Shown here one piece after another: positions 22,353 to 32,057 of a DNA stretch of 47,755 bases. Under the pieces are notes generated by a model, which saw only the letters and a list, made by a program, of their open reading frames with translations, had not been told where the DNA came from and did not search any database. This DNA is from Bacillota bacterium (GTDB lineage Bacteria; Bacillota; Clostridia; Christensenellales; Aristaeellaceae): the NCBI GenBank assembly GCA_023411175.1, contig JAEYPB010000075.1, positions 1 to 47,755 on the forward strand, in the 5' to 3' direction. How positions within the stretch are numbered: the first letter of the stretch is position 1; every line of letters starts with the position of its first letter. A program made the translations under genes and the position numbers.

Positions 22353-22932
22353 ACGGGAATACTGGGCGCTGGGCACCGCCGTCGCCGGTATTGACGAGGT
22401 GGGCAGAGGCCCCCTGGCGGGGCCGGTGGTCACCGCCTGCGTGATCCTGCCGGAGGAGGCGCTGATTCCCGGCGTGGACGATTCCAAGAAACTTCCGCCC
22501 GCAAAGCGCGAGGCGCTGAATGAGATGATCTTGGAGCGGGCGAGCTACGTGGGCATTGCCCGGGTGGAGTCGGACGTGATCGACGAGATCAACATCCTGA
22601 ACGCCACCCGCCGCGCGATGGAAGAATGTGCTTCCGGGGCGCCCGCAGGCATCTTCCTGATCGACGCGATGGACGGGCTTCGCCTGCCCGCCGAGGCGCG
22701 CGCCATCGTACACGGCGACGCCCTCAGCTACATGATCGCGGCGGCGTCCATCGTCGCGAAGGTTCACAGGGACCGCCTGATGGAGGAGATGGACGCGCGC
22801 TACCCCGGCTATGGCTTTTCTCGCCACAAGGGCTACGGCACGGCGGAGCACATCCGCGCGCTGAAGGATTTTGGCCCCTGTCCCCAGCACCGGCGCAGCT
22901 TCATCGGGAAAATCATGGGGAGCTCGCTGTGA
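22303..22932 (+). CDS. rnhB: Ribonuclease HII
   Basis: It cuts the RNA strand of RNA-DNA hybrids and single ribonucleotides in DNA. The protein has 209 residues. Active-site acids are visible in AGIDEVGRGPLAGPV (Asp, Glu) and later in LIDAMDGL; SIVAKVHRDRLM and the closing YGTAEHIRALKDFGPCPQHRRSF are typical. ATG 22303 has GGAGG six bases upstream; ATG 22297 is too close to it. The gene starts 50 bases inside rbgA in another frame. Confidence 0.95.
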   Translation: MARETAAEKMHRMTRIEREYWALGTAVAGIDEVGRGPLAGPVVTACVILPEEALIPGVDDSKKLPPAKREALNEMILERASYVGIARVESDVIDEINILNATRRAMEECASGAPAGIFLIDAMDGLRLPAEARAIVHGDALSYMIAAASIVAKVHRDRLMEEMDARYPGYGFSRHKGYGTAEHIRALKDFGPCPQHRRSFIGKIMGSSL

Positions 22933-23285
22933 GCATGCGGCGAGGGGCCCAGTGGGAGGATGCGGCGGCGGAATACCTGAAAAGCCGCGGTGCGGTCATC
23001 CTCGGGAAAAACTATCGGCGCGGGCCGGGGGAGATCGATCTGATCGCCCGAATGGACGGCGTCATCGCCTTTGTGGAGGTCAAGCAACGCGGCGCGTATT
23101 CCCGCGGCACGCCGGGTGAGGCCGTCACCCGAACCAAGCAGGCGCGCATCTCCGGCACGGCGCTTTACTACCTGAAAGAGAACCGCCTTCTGGATGCGCG
23201 CATCCGCTTCGATGTGATCGAAATCGATCCGGAAGGCCTCCGCCACATCAAAAACGCGTTTTCGTACGTCGAATACAACAGATGA
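22929..23285 (+). CDS. YraN family protein (UPF0102, nuclease-like fold)
   Basis: This 118-residue protein has a restriction-endonuclease-like core: GAQWEDAAAEYLKSRGAVIL, then GEIDLIARMDGVIAFVEVKQR, which carries the E-x-D...E-x-K type acidic/lysine active-site pattern. The family is widespread next to rnhB and linked with DNA processing, but its function is not settled. The GTG start overlaps the rnhB stop; ATG 22935 is a second choice. Its stop overlaps a long upstream frame of the next gene that I do not use as the start. Confidence 0.9.
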   Translation: MSMRRGAQWEDAAAEYLKSRGAVILGKNYRRGPGEIDLIARMDGVIAFVEVKQRGAYSRGTPGEAVTRTKQARISGTALYYLKENRLLDARIRFDVIEIDPEGLRHIKNAFSYVEYNR

Positions 23286-23365
23286 GATTTCCCGTCGGCA
23301 GGAATTTGCCGCCTGCGCGTGGAAATACTTCTGTTATATATGTTCTATTGGAGCGTTATTATCTG

Positions 23366-26300
23366 ATGATGAAGAAGATTCTCCTTGTGCTGGCGCTGAT
23401 GGTTTTCCTCCTGCCGCAAGCGGCGCTGGCCGAGAACCTGATTGAAAACCCCGGCTTCGAGGAAGTTTCAGGCAGCCTGCCTTCAGGCTGGCAGCGCGAC
23501 ATGTGGGATACGGGCGAAGGCGTCAGCTATCTGACTGCCGATGCCGACGCCTTTTCCGGCGCGTACAGCGCGAAGGTCGAAAACCTTTCGGACAACGACG
23601 CGCGCTTCAAGCAGACGGTTCGCGTGGAGCCTGGCGCGATGTACCGCATTGCCTGCCGTGTCATGGCACAGGGCGTGGGCGAGGCTGAGGACGGCGCCGG
23701 CATTTCGGTCGGGGACACCTTCGCTTCTTCGGAGCTTCTGTATGATACGAAGGGCGCCTGGGTGCCCGTCGAGCTCTACGGCATCGTCGGCGAAGGCCAG
23801 ACGGAGCTGACCGTCATGGCGCGGCTGGGCGGCTACAGCTCCACCAACACCGGCACCGCCTGGTTTGACGACTTTACCATGGAGAAGGTGGACTCTGCGC
23901 CTGCGGGCGCCACCGTCTACGATTTCACCACGCTCACGTCGGACGGCGGCGAGGAGGATGTGGACTTCTCGGAAGGCGAAGAGGACGCGGGCGGAGATTA
24001 CACGAAGCTGATGCTCCTCGTGGCGCTAATCTCGCTGGCCATCATGGCGCTGACCGCCTGGGGCGGCGGGCGCGGCGCGCTGGACGGCCTTTCCGAAGCG
24101 GCGCTTCGCAGGCTCCTCTGGGCGGCGGTGGCGGCGGGCTTCGCGCTCAGGGCTGTGGTGGCGGTCACCATCTACGGCTACGGCGTCGACATGGGCGATT
24201 TTGCGGCCTGGGGCGCGCGCATGACCGTTACCGGGCCTTCCGGCTTCTACGCGGCGGACGTGTTCTGCGATTATCCGCCGGGGTATATGTACGCGCTATG
24301 GGCGATCGGCAATTTGCGCAGTTTTCTCGGGCTTGGCTACGACAGCCCGCTGTTCTGGCTGATCCTGAAGATGCCCGCGATCCTGATGGATCTCATTGCG
24401 GCCATCCTGATCTATACCGAAGGGAAGAAGGCGCTGGGCGAGCGGATCGCAGTCCTCCTGGGCGTCCTCTATGCGCTCCTGCCCGCAGCGGTCATGAACA
24501 GTGCCGCCTGGGGGCAGATCGATTCGATCCTGGCCATTCTCCTCGCCCTGTCGCTGATCAAGCTTTCCAAGGGCCGGTACGCCGCGTCGCTCGTCTTCTA
24601 CGGCGTCGCGATCATGGTAAAGCCCTTCGCGCTGGCGCTGGCGCCGCTGGGGCTTGTGGCGCTGGCGGTGGAGGTCTACCGCAGCGAACAGCGCAGCAAA
24701 ACCGCGCTGCGCATCCTGCGGGCCATTGGGCTGATGCTCCTCGTCATGCTCGTGGTCGCGCTGCCCTTCATGACCAGCCTGCCGGCGGACCTCCTGCAAA
24801 AGTCGAAGCTCGCCGCCTCCGCCCCCGGCTTCTTGAAGCCGCTGGCCTGGCTGACCTCGCTCTTTACCGGCTCTACGGACACCTACCCCTACATCACGGT
24901 CAACGCGGCCAACCTGTATGTGCTCCTCGATATGAACTGGCGCTCGCTGGAGGGCGCCGGGCTGTGGAGCCTCTTTGCCAACCTCATGATGTACCTGTCC
25001 TTCGGCTACGCGATGATCCTTTACTTCATGGGCAAGCGGCGGGAGCGGCTGCCGCTGGTCGCTGCGACGCTCGTGGCGCTTTTGTTCGCCTTTGGGCCGA
25101 TGATGCACGAGCGCTACCTGTTCCCGGCGATCCTGCTTCTGGGCCTTGCCTACATCCACGATCAGGATGTGCGCATCCTTGCCGCGGCTTTTCTGATCGC
25201 CGCCACCCAGTTCATGAACAGCGGGCTCGTGCTGCAATCGGATCACCTGATCGACGCCGAGCGCACGGTCAACGTTCTCGTTTCCGCGACGAACGTGCTC
25301 ACGTCGCTGTTCCTCGCCTGGACGGCCTTTGACATCTGCGTTAAAAACCGCGTGCTGAGCCCGACGCGCACCTACCTGTCGGAGGAGGACCGCAGGCTCC
25401 TGCTCGACCCGATGATCAACCCCGCGGCGGACGGGCTCTTCCGCCCAAAAGAGTGGAAGCTCGGCATGAAGAGGCGGGACTGGCTTCTGATGCTGGGGCT
25501 GACGCTCGTCTATTCCGTGGTGGCGCTGACCAACCTGGGCACGCTGGAAGCGCCCCAGACCTCATGGAAATCCACCGGCGAGGGAGAGCAGATCACCTTC
25601 GACCTGGGAAGCCTTCGGACCTTCCACATGACCTATTACGGCGGCATCTGCGATACTTCCTTCACCGTGCAGCTCTCGGAGGACGGCGAGGTGTGGTCGG
25701 AGCCCCACTGGGCGGTATACAACCAGGGCGAGATCTTCCGTTGGCTTTGGTATGTGCCCAGCAGTCAGGAGGACGGCGACTTCAGCGCGCTGGAAAAGGG
25801 ACACCCGACCCAGACCGCCCGGTATGTGCGCATCGCCGCCGAGCAGGCCGGGCTGATCCTGAACGAAATTGCCTTCCTGGACGACAGCGGCGTGCCGTAC
25901 CCGATTTCATCGGTCTACTCCTCCGGCGCGGATCCGGGCCGCGCCAGCGACCCGACGCTTCTGATCGACGAGCAGGAGACCGTGCCGCCCTATCCCTCCT
26001 ACCTGAACGGCACGTATTTTGACGAAATTTACCACGCCCGCACCGCCTTTGAAAACCGGGAGGGCCTGCACACCTACGAGTACACGCACCCGCCGCTGGG
26101 GAAGGTGCTCATCATGGTGGGCATCAACCTCTTCGGCATGACGCCCTTTGGCTGGCGCTTCATGGGTGCGCTGTTCGGCATTTTGATGATCCCCGCCATG
26201 TACCTTCTTGCGAAGCAGCTGCTCAGGCGGTCGAGCCCCGCGTTTCTCGCGGCGTTTCTGATGGCGGTGGACGGGATGCACTTTACCCAGACGCGCATCG

Positions 26301-27277
26301 CCACCATCGACGTGTTCGGGGTGTTCTTCATCATCGTCATGTACCTCTTCATGCTCCGGTACCTGATGATGAGCTTCAACCACACGCGCCTGTGGCGCAC
26401 CCTTGTGCCGCTGTTCTTCTCGGGGCTCTTCATGGGGTTCGCCATCGCGTCCAAGTGGATCGGCATCTACGCCGCGGTGGGCCTCGCCGTACTGTTCTTC
26501 TACAGCATATACCTGCGCGCGCGGGAGTACCGCTTCGCAAAATCCAACCTGAAACTGCTGGAAGGCGAGCAGAAGCGCGTCGCCCAGCGGGCGGTGAAGC
26601 AGTTCGGGCGCAACCTGTGGGTGACGCTCGCATGGTGCGTGGTGTTCTTCATCGCGATCCCCGCCGCGATCTACTACTTCAGCTATTACTGGCAGCTGAC
26701 GCCGGACGGGAATTTCAACCTGAAGGGCGTATGGGACATGCAGATGAGCATGTTCTCCTACCACTCAGGGCTGACCGGGGACACCCACTTCTTCCGCTCA
26801 TCCTGGTACGAGTGGCCGCTGATCATAAAACCCATGTGGTACTACTCCGGCGCGGACTTCATGTCTTCCGGCTGGGTTTCTTCGATCTACTGCATGGGAA
26901 ACCCCGTGGTCTGGTGGGGCGGGCTTGCGGCGCTCATTTTTGTGATCGTCCAGCTCTGCGGCAAGGCCTTCGGCGACCGGCGCTACATCTTTGTCTTGGT
27001 GGGCTTCCTTTCCCAGTATGTGCCATGGATACTGATCACGCGCTCCACGTTCATCTACCACTACTTCGCCAGCGTGCCATTCATCATTCTGGCGACGGCG
27101 ATTTTCTTCGAATGGCTCAGGCGTGAAAAGCACGAGATTTACGCCCGTGCGGTTTGGGTTTACGGCGGCCTGGCGCTAATTTTGTTCGGGATGTTCTACC
27201 CGCTGATGAGCGGGACGCCGTTTCCGCGCGTTTTTGCGAACCTTCTGAACGGGTTCCGCTGGTTTTACTTAGGATAA
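23366..27277 (+). CDS. Giant membrane glycosyltransferase: CBM-like + GT-C + discoidin-like + PMT (GT39)
   Basis: The protein has about 1303 residues. A signal peptide (MMKKILLVLALMVFLLPQAALA) is followed by a carbohydrate-binding-like domain (ENLIENPGFEEVSGSLPSGW, about 25-180). A first multi-span GT-C unit (about 215-660) has GVDMGDFAAWG in its first loop, then NSAAWGQIDSILAI and FGPMMHERYLFPA. A discoidin/F5-8-like domain (about 735-850) ends RYVRIAAEQAG. A second unit is PMT-like, with FDEIYHARTA (Asp886-Glu887) and YTHPPLGK. It should use lipid-linked sugars to glycosylate proteins or polymers outside. ATG 23366 starts the signal peptide; the in-frame start 84 bases earlier is less likely. 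It interrupts the conserved yraN-yifB neighbourhood. Confidence 0.88.
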   Translation: MMKKILLVLALMVFLLPQAALAENLIENPGFEEVSGSLPSGWQRDMWDTGEGVSYLTADADAFSGAYSAKVENLSDNDARFKQTVRVEPGAMYRIACRVMAQGVGEAEDGAGISVGDTFASSELLYDTKGAWVPVELYGIVGEGQTELTVMARLGGYSSTNTGTAWFDDFTMEKVDSAPAGATVYDFTTLTSDGGEEDVDFSEGEEDAGGDYTKLMLLVALISLAIMALTAWGGGRGALDGLSEAALRRLLWAAVAAGFALRAVVAVTIYGYGVDMGDFAAWGARMTVTGPSGFYAADVFCDYPPGYMYALWAIGNLRSFLGLGYDSPLFWLILKMPAILMDLIAAILIYTEGKKALGERIAVLLGVLYALLPAAVMNSAAWGQIDSILAILLALSLIKLSKGRYAASLVFYGVAIMVKPFALALAPLGLVALAVEVYRSEQRSKTALRILRAIGLMLLVMLVVALPFMTSLPADLLQKSKLAASAPGFLKPLAWLTSLFTGSTDTYPYITVNAANLYVLLDMNWRSLEGAGLWSLFANLMMYLSFGYAMILYFMGKRRERLPLVAATLVALLFAFGPMMHERYLFPAILLLGLAYIHDQDVRILAAAFLIAATQFMNSGLVLQSDHLIDAERTVNVLVSATNVLTSLFLAWTAFDICVKNRVLSPTRTYLSEEDRRLLLDPMINPAADGLFRPKEWKLGMKRRDWLLMLGLTLVYSVVALTNLGTLEAPQTSWKSTGEGEQITFDLGSLRTFHMTYYGGICDTSFTVQLSEDGEVWSEPHWAVYNQGEIFRWLWYVPSSQEDGDFSALEKGHPTQTARYVRIAAEQAGLILNEIAFLDDSGVPYPISSVYSSGADPGRASDPTLLIDEQETVPPYPSYLNGTYFDEIYHARTAFENREGLHTYEYTHPPLGKVLIMVGINLFGMTPFGWRFMGALFGILMIPAMYLLAKQLLRRSSPAFLAAFLMAVDGMHFTQTRIATIDVFGVFFIIVMYLFMLRYLMMSFNHTRLWRTLVPLFFSGLFMGFAIASKWIGIYAAVGLAVLFFYSIYLRAREYRFAKSNLKLLEGEQKRVAQRAVKQFGRNLWVTLAWCVVFFIAIPAAIYYFSYYWQLTPDGNFNLKGVWDMQMSMFSYHSGLTGDTHFFRSSWYEWPLIIKPMWYYSGADFMSSGWVSSIYCMGNPVVWWGGLAALIFVIVQLCGKAFGDRRYIFVLVGFLSQYVPWILITRSTFIYHYFASVPFIILATAIFFEWLRREKHEIYARAVWVYGGLALILFGMFYPLMSGTPFPRVFANLLNGFRWFYLG

Positions 27278-27289
27278 GGGGGCGCGGCC

Positions 27290-28819
27290 ATGCTTGCGAC
27301 CGTCCTCAGCTACGGCCTCTCGGGCATCGACGGGTTTCCCGTGACGGTGGAGGTCAACCTGTCCGGCGGCCTTCCGGTGTTTGAACTGGTGGGCCTGCCC
27401 GACGCCGCCGTGCGGGAATCCCGGGAGCGGGTGCGCGCCGCGATGAAGAACAGCGGCTTCGGCTTCCCTGACGACCGGCTGATCGTCAATCTCGCCCCGG
27501 CCGACTTGAAAAAGGAAGGGCCGGTATTTGACCTCGCCATCGCGACGGGTGTCGCCGCGGCGATGGAGATCATCTCCCCGGACGCGCTCCGGGACATCGC
27601 CATCCTGGGTGAACTGTCGCTGGACGGCTCCGTCCGCCCGGTGCGCGGCGCGCTGCCGATGACCATCTCGGCGCGGGAGGCGGGGATCGGACGCATCGCG
27701 CTGCCGGAGGGCAACGCGCGGGAAGTCTCCTGCGTGGCGGGCATTGAAATCCTGCCGTTTTCATCGCTGAAGGACCTCGTCGCCTGCCTTCGCGGCGCGC
27801 TTGAAGTGCGGCCTGTGGCGCCGGTAGAATACCGGGCGCTACTCGGCGCTCGAGCGGCCACCAGCGATTTTCGGTACGTCAAGGGGCAGAAGTTCGCCAA
27901 GCGCGCGCTGGAGATCGCGGCGGCGGGCGGGCACAACGCGATGCTCATCGGGACGCCCGGCTCCGGCAAGACGCTGCTCGCCCGGGCGGTGCCCACGATC
28001 CTGCCCGATATGAGCTTTGAAGAGGCGCTGGAGGCCACGCGCATCCACTCCGCCGCGGGGTTTCCGCCGGAGAGCGGCCTTTTGACCGAGCGCCCGTTCC
28101 GGTCGCCCCACCACACTGCGTCGCCCGCCGCCATTGTGGGCGGCGGCGCCAGCGCGCTGCCCGGCGAGATCTCTCGCGCACACCACGGCGTATTGTTCCT
28201 GGACGAGCTGCCCGAATACCGGCGGGATGTGCTGGAGGTCCTGCGCCAGCCGATGGAGGACGGCGTGGTGACCATCACCCGCGTCGGCGCGCAGGCGACC
28301 TACCCGGCGCAGTTCATGCTGGTCTGCTCGATGAATCCCTGCCCCTGCGGCAATTACGGGGCCAGAACCGCCCAATGCCGGTGCACGCCCAACCAGATCC
28401 GCGCGTACCTGAACAAAATCTCCGGCCCTCTGCTCGACCGGATCGACCTGCACATCGAGGTGGAATCGATCCCGGCGGAGGCGCTGGCCTCGCCCGGCGA
28501 CGAGGAGGCGAGCGCTGCCGTTCGAAGTCGCGTCGAGGCCGCGCGGGGCGTGCAGCGGGCGCGGTACGAGGGACAGGGCATCGCCTGCAACGCCCGGCTG
28601 GACGCCCGAACCCTCGGCCCCAACTGCCCGATGACGCCGGAGGCGCAGAAGCTGCTTCGCGACGCCAGCGAGGCGATGGGCTTTTCAAACCGCGCCTATA
28701 CGCGGGTGGTCAAGGTGGCGCGCACCATCGCGGATCTCGCCGGCGGAGGGCCGATCGAGACCGCCCACGTCGCGGAGGCCGTGCAGTACCGCGCGCTCGA
28801 CCGGAAATACTGGGGGTAA
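27290..28819 (+). CDS. YifB/ComM-family AAA+ ATPase (Mg-chelatase-like)
   Basis: The protein has 509 residues. The N-terminal domain (VEVNLSGGLPVFELVGLPDAAVRESRERV) is typical of ComM/YifB. The AAA+ core has GTPGSGKT, HHGVLFLDELPEY (Walker B) and SMNPCPCGNYG with a zinc-like Cys pair. The C-terminal lid contains FSNRAYTRVVKVARTIADL. In Haemophilus and Vibrio the family acts as a branch-migration helicase in natural transformation. Its neighbour here is dprA, another transformation gene. ATG 27290 lies 12 bases after the glycosyltransferase gene. Confidence 0.93.
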   Translation: MLATVLSYGLSGIDGFPVTVEVNLSGGLPVFELVGLPDAAVRESRERVRAAMKNSGFGFPDDRLIVNLAPADLKKEGPVFDLAIATGVAAAMEIISPDALRDIAILGELSLDGSVRPVRGALPMTISAREAGIGRIALPEGNAREVSCVAGIEILPFSSLKDLVACLRGALEVRPVAPVEYRALLGARAATSDFRYVKGQKFAKRALEIAAAGGHNAMLIGTPGSGKTLLARAVPTILPDMSFEEALEATRIHSAAGFPPESGLLTERPFRSPHHTASPAAIVGGGASALPGEISRAHHGVLFLDELPEYRRDVLEVLRQPMEDGVVTITRVGAQATYPAQFMLVCSMNPCPCGNYGARTAQCRCTPNQIRAYLNKISGPLLDRIDLHIEVESIPAEALASPGDEEASAAVRSRVEAARGVQRARYEGQGIACNARLDARTLGPNCPMTPEAQKLLRDASEAMGFSNRAYTRVVKVARTIADLAGGGPIETAHVAEAVQYRALDRKYWG

Positions 28820-28823
28820 AAGC

Positions 28824-29915
28824 GTGGAATACTCCGCGATGGAACAGTACTGGATATGGCTCTCCAGCGTCGAACACATCGGCCCCAAGCGCTTTTATCA
28901 GCTGCTGAGCCAGTTCGAGGACGCCCGGAGCGTCTGGGACAACGCGGGGCGGGGGATGGCCTTTCTCGGCGAGAAGGCGCTGTCAAGCCTGATGCGAGCC
29001 AGGACGGAGAGCTACCTCTACGCGCTGTTTTCGGCGCTCGAGTCGAAGGGGATCGCCGCGGTGACGCGGCTCTCCGACAGATACCCCAGGCGCCTGACGG
29101 AAATCTTTGACCCGCCGCCCACCCTCTATGTGCGCGGCGAACCAAACCTCAACGACGAGCGGGCGGTTTCCGTCGTGGGTTCCCGGCACGCAAGCCGGGA
29201 CGGGCGGCGCGCCGCGGAGGAAATTTCGGAGGCGCTCGCGCGGGAGGGTGTCGCCGTCGTATCCGGCATGGCGCGGGGCATCGATACCGCCGCCCATCAG
29301 GGCGCGCTGAAGGCCCGAGGGCGCACCGTGGCGGTGCTGGGCTGCGGCGTGGACGTGACCTATCCGCCGGAGAACGGCCCGCTGGTGGAGAAGATTCTCG
29401 AAACAGGCGGCTCGGTGATCTCCGAATACGTGCCGGGCACGCGGCCGCTGGCACAGCACTTTCCGGCGCGGAACCGCATCATCAGCGCGCTGGGCGAGGG
29501 CCTTCTCTTGGTGGAGGCGGCGAAGGGATCCGGCGCGATGCTGACGGTGGATTTTGCGCTGGAGCAGGGGCGGGACGTGTTCGCGGTGCCCGGCTCGATC
29601 TATTCGCCGCTTTCGGCGGAGCCCAACCGGCTGATCGCGGAGGGCGCGGCGCCCGCGCTGGGGCCGTGGGAGATCCTCGAGCACTACCGCTGGGCCCAGA
29701 GGCCCGGCGCGGCATCCGCGTCAAAGCGCGATATTTCACTGGAACCGGACGAGGCGGCGCTCGTCGAACCCCTCAAAATCGAGGAAATGTCGTTCGACGA
29801 GCTGTCTGAGCGCACCGGCTTCGACAGCCCGAAGCTAAATTCGCTCTTGACAATGCTGGAGTTGCGAGGAATAATAAAACAAGCGCCCGGGCGGCTGTAC
29901 CGGGCCGAAATCTGA
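28824..29915 (+). CDS. dprA: DNA-processing protein DprA
   Basis: It loads RecA on incoming single-stranded DNA during transformation. The protein has 363 residues. An N-terminal helical part is followed by the Rossmann domain with VVGSRHASRDGRRAAEEI, GVAVVSGMARGIDTAAHQGAL, SEYVPGTRPLAQHFPARNRII and EAAKGSGAMLTVDFALEQGRDVFAVPG, all classic. The C-terminal winged helix has FDELSERTGFDSPKLNSLLTMLELRGII. GTG 28824 follows yifB by four bases; ATG 28839 is an alternative. No other competence gene is visible, so transformation ability is open. Confidence 0.96.
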   Translation: MEYSAMEQYWIWLSSVEHIGPKRFYQLLSQFEDARSVWDNAGRGMAFLGEKALSSLMRARTESYLYALFSALESKGIAAVTRLSDRYPRRLTEIFDPPPTLYVRGEPNLNDERAVSVVGSRHASRDGRRAAEEISEALAREGVAVVSGMARGIDTAAHQGALKARGRTVAVLGCGVDVTYPPENGPLVEKILETGGSVISEYVPGTRPLAQHFPARNRIISALGEGLLLVEAAKGSGAMLTVDFALEQGRDVFAVPGSIYSPLSAEPNRLIAEGAAPALGPWEILEHYRWAQRPGAASASKRDISLEPDEAALVEPLKIEEMSFDELSERTGFDSPKLNSLLTMLELRGIIKQAPGRLYRAEI

Positions 29916-29948
29916 ATTCACCCCGCTTGAGCGGATGGAGGTTCATAA

Positions 29949-32057
29949 ATGGCGCATAAGCTGGTCATCGTGGAGTCCCCGGCCAAGGCAAGAACCATCG
30001 GCAAGTTTCTGGGCCGAGGGTACAAGGTGGAGGCTTCACAGGGACATGTGCGCGATCTGCCGAAATCGCAGATCGGCGTGGACATAGAAAACGGCTTTGA
30101 ACCCCGGTACATCACGATCCGGGGCAGGGGCGAGATACTCGACCGCATTCGCAAGGAAGCGAAGGGCGCTTCCAAAGTCATCCTCGCGACTGACCCTGAC
30201 CGCGAGGGCGAGGCGATCTCCTGGCACCTTTCAAAGGTCCTGAACATCGCGGAGGGAGACGTCTGCCGGGTGGAATTCCATGAGATCACCGGCAAGGAAG
30301 TCAAGTCCGCCATCAAAAAACCCAGGCCCATCGACATGAACCTGGTCAACGCCCAGCAGGCTCGCCGCGTGCTGGACAGGCTCGTCGGCTACAAGATCAG
30401 CCCGCTGTTGTGGGCGAAGGTTCGCAAGGGTCTCTCCGCCGGGCGCGTGCAGTCGGTGGCTACCGGCATCATCTGCGACCGGGAGCGGGAGATCGAATCC
30501 TTCGTGCCGGAGGAATACTGGAACCTGTCCGCCGAGTTTGAGACCGAAGGCTTGAAGTTCTCCGCGAAGTTCTACGGCGAGGGCGACCAGAAGACCGACG
30601 TCCGCAGCCAGGCGGAGGCCGAGGCGCTGATGCGCCGCATGAAGGCCGCGGCTTTCGCCATCGGCGAGGTCAAGCGCGGCGAGCGCCGCAAGAACCCCGC
30701 CGCGCCGTTTACCACGTCCAACCTCCAGCAGGAGGCCAGCCGAAAGCTGGGCTTCACCACCCAGAAGACCATGCAGATCGCCCAGCAGCTCTACGAGGGC
30801 GTCGACATCGAGGGCGACGGGACCCAGGGCCTTGTCACCTACATCCGAACGGATTCGACGCGCATTTCCACCGAGGCGATCGAGGCGGTGCGCGAGGTGA
30901 TCCGCGCTTCCTATCCGCCGGAATACCTGCCGGAGGCGCCAAACGAATACAAGAGCCGTAAATCCGCGCAGGACGCCCACGAGGCGATCCGCCCCACCGA
31001 TACGAAGTACCGCCCGGAGGCGATCAAGGCGTCGCTGACGCGGGATCAGCTCCGGCTGTACAAGCTGATCTACAACCGCTTCGTCGCCAGCCAGATGACC
31101 CCGGCGGTCTATGAGACGCTGTCCACGGACGTGGTCGGCGACGGTCTGCACCTGCGCTTCAGCGGGCAGAAGAAGCGCTTTGCCGGCTTTACCGCCGTCT
31201 ATGAGGAAGTGCTGGACGACGCACAGGCCGAAGAGGACGAGAACTCCATGCCCGAATTCCGGGAGTGCGCGGAGGCAAAGCTCTTGGACGCGTCCGGCGA
31301 CCAGCGCTTTACCCAACCGCCGCCGCGCTTTACGGAGGCGTCGTTGGTGCGCGCGCTGGAGGAAAAGGGAATCGGCCGGCCGTCCACCTATTCGCCCACC
31401 ATCACCACCATCATGGCCCGCGGCTACATCGCCCGCGAGAACAAGCGCCTGGTGCCCACGGAGCTCGGGCAGGTGGTCAACGACCTGATGCAGAAGAATT
31501 TCCCGGACATCGTCAACGTGCAATTCACCGCCGGCATGGAGGAGAAGCTGGACGAGGTCGAGGAGGGCGATGCCGACTGGCACGGGATCATCGCCGATTT
31601 CTACGGCCCCTTTGCAAACGCGCTCGCCGCGGCGGAGGCCACCATTGAAAAGGTTTCCGTGGAGGACAAGGTTTCCGACATCCCGTGCGAAAAGTGCGGC
31701 GCGATGATGGTCTACAAGATGGGGCGCTACGGCAAATTCCTGGCCTGCCCCAACTTCCCGGCCTGCCGACATACGATGGCGCTCTTGACCGATATCGGCG
31801 TACCCTGCCCCTCCTGCGGCGGGCGGCTGCTCGAGCGCATCAGCAAAAAGGGCCGCAAGTTCTACGGCTGCGAGAATTACCCCACCTGCGACTTCGTTTC
31901 CTGGGACCTGCCGGTCAACGACAAGTGCCCGGCCTGCGGCAGCCGCATGGTGCAAAAGCGCGGCCGCAAGGGCGAGATCTTCCACGTGTGCGTCAGCGAA
32001 ACGTGCCGCACCCGGGTGCCGGTTTCTTCGCCGGACTCTGAGGCTGAGGATGATTGA
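29949..32057 (+). CDS. topA: DNA topoisomerase I
   Basis: This type IA enzyme relaxes negative supercoils. The protein has 702 residues. The Toprim domain opens LVIVESPAKARTIGKFLG and has ATDPDREGEAISWHL. The catalytic Tyr298 lies in TYIRTDSTRIS, and EEKGIGRPSTYSPTI is the DNA-binding segment. Three C-terminal zinc ribbons are seen, starting CEKCGAMM, CPSCGGRL and CPACGSRM. ATG 29949 follows GGAGG. The stop overlaps the trmFO start by eight bases. The order dprA-topA-trmFO is conserved in Firmicutes. Confidence 0.97.
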   Translation: MAHKLVIVESPAKARTIGKFLGRGYKVEASQGHVRDLPKSQIGVDIENGFEPRYITIRGRGEILDRIRKEAKGASKVILATDPDREGEAISWHLSKVLNIAEGDVCRVEFHEITGKEVKSAIKKPRPIDMNLVNAQQARRVLDRLVGYKISPLLWAKVRKGLSAGRVQSVATGIICDREREIESFVPEEYWNLSAEFETEGLKFSAKFYGEGDQKTDVRSQAEAEALMRRMKAAAFAIGEVKRGERRKNPAAPFTTSNLQQEASRKLGFTTQKTMQIAQQLYEGVDIEGDGTQGLVTYIRTDSTRISTEAIEAVREVIRASYPPEYLPEAPNEYKSRKSAQDAHEAIRPTDTKYRPEAIKASLTRDQLRLYKLIYNRFVASQMTPAVYETLSTDVVGDGLHLRFSGQKKRFAGFTAVYEEVLDDAQAEEDENSMPEFRECAEAKLLDASGDQRFTQPPPRFTEASLVRALEEKGIGRPSTYSPTITTIMARGYIARENKRLVPTELGQVVNDLMQKNFPDIVNVQFTAGMEEKLDEVEEGDADWHGIIADFYGPFANALAAAEATIEKVSVEDKVSDIPCEKCGAMMVYKMGRYGKFLACPNFPACRHTMALLTDIGVPCPSCGGRLLERISKKGRKFYGCENYPTCDFVSWDLPVNDKCPACGSRMVQKRGRKGEIFHVCVSETCRTRVPVSSPDSEAEDD

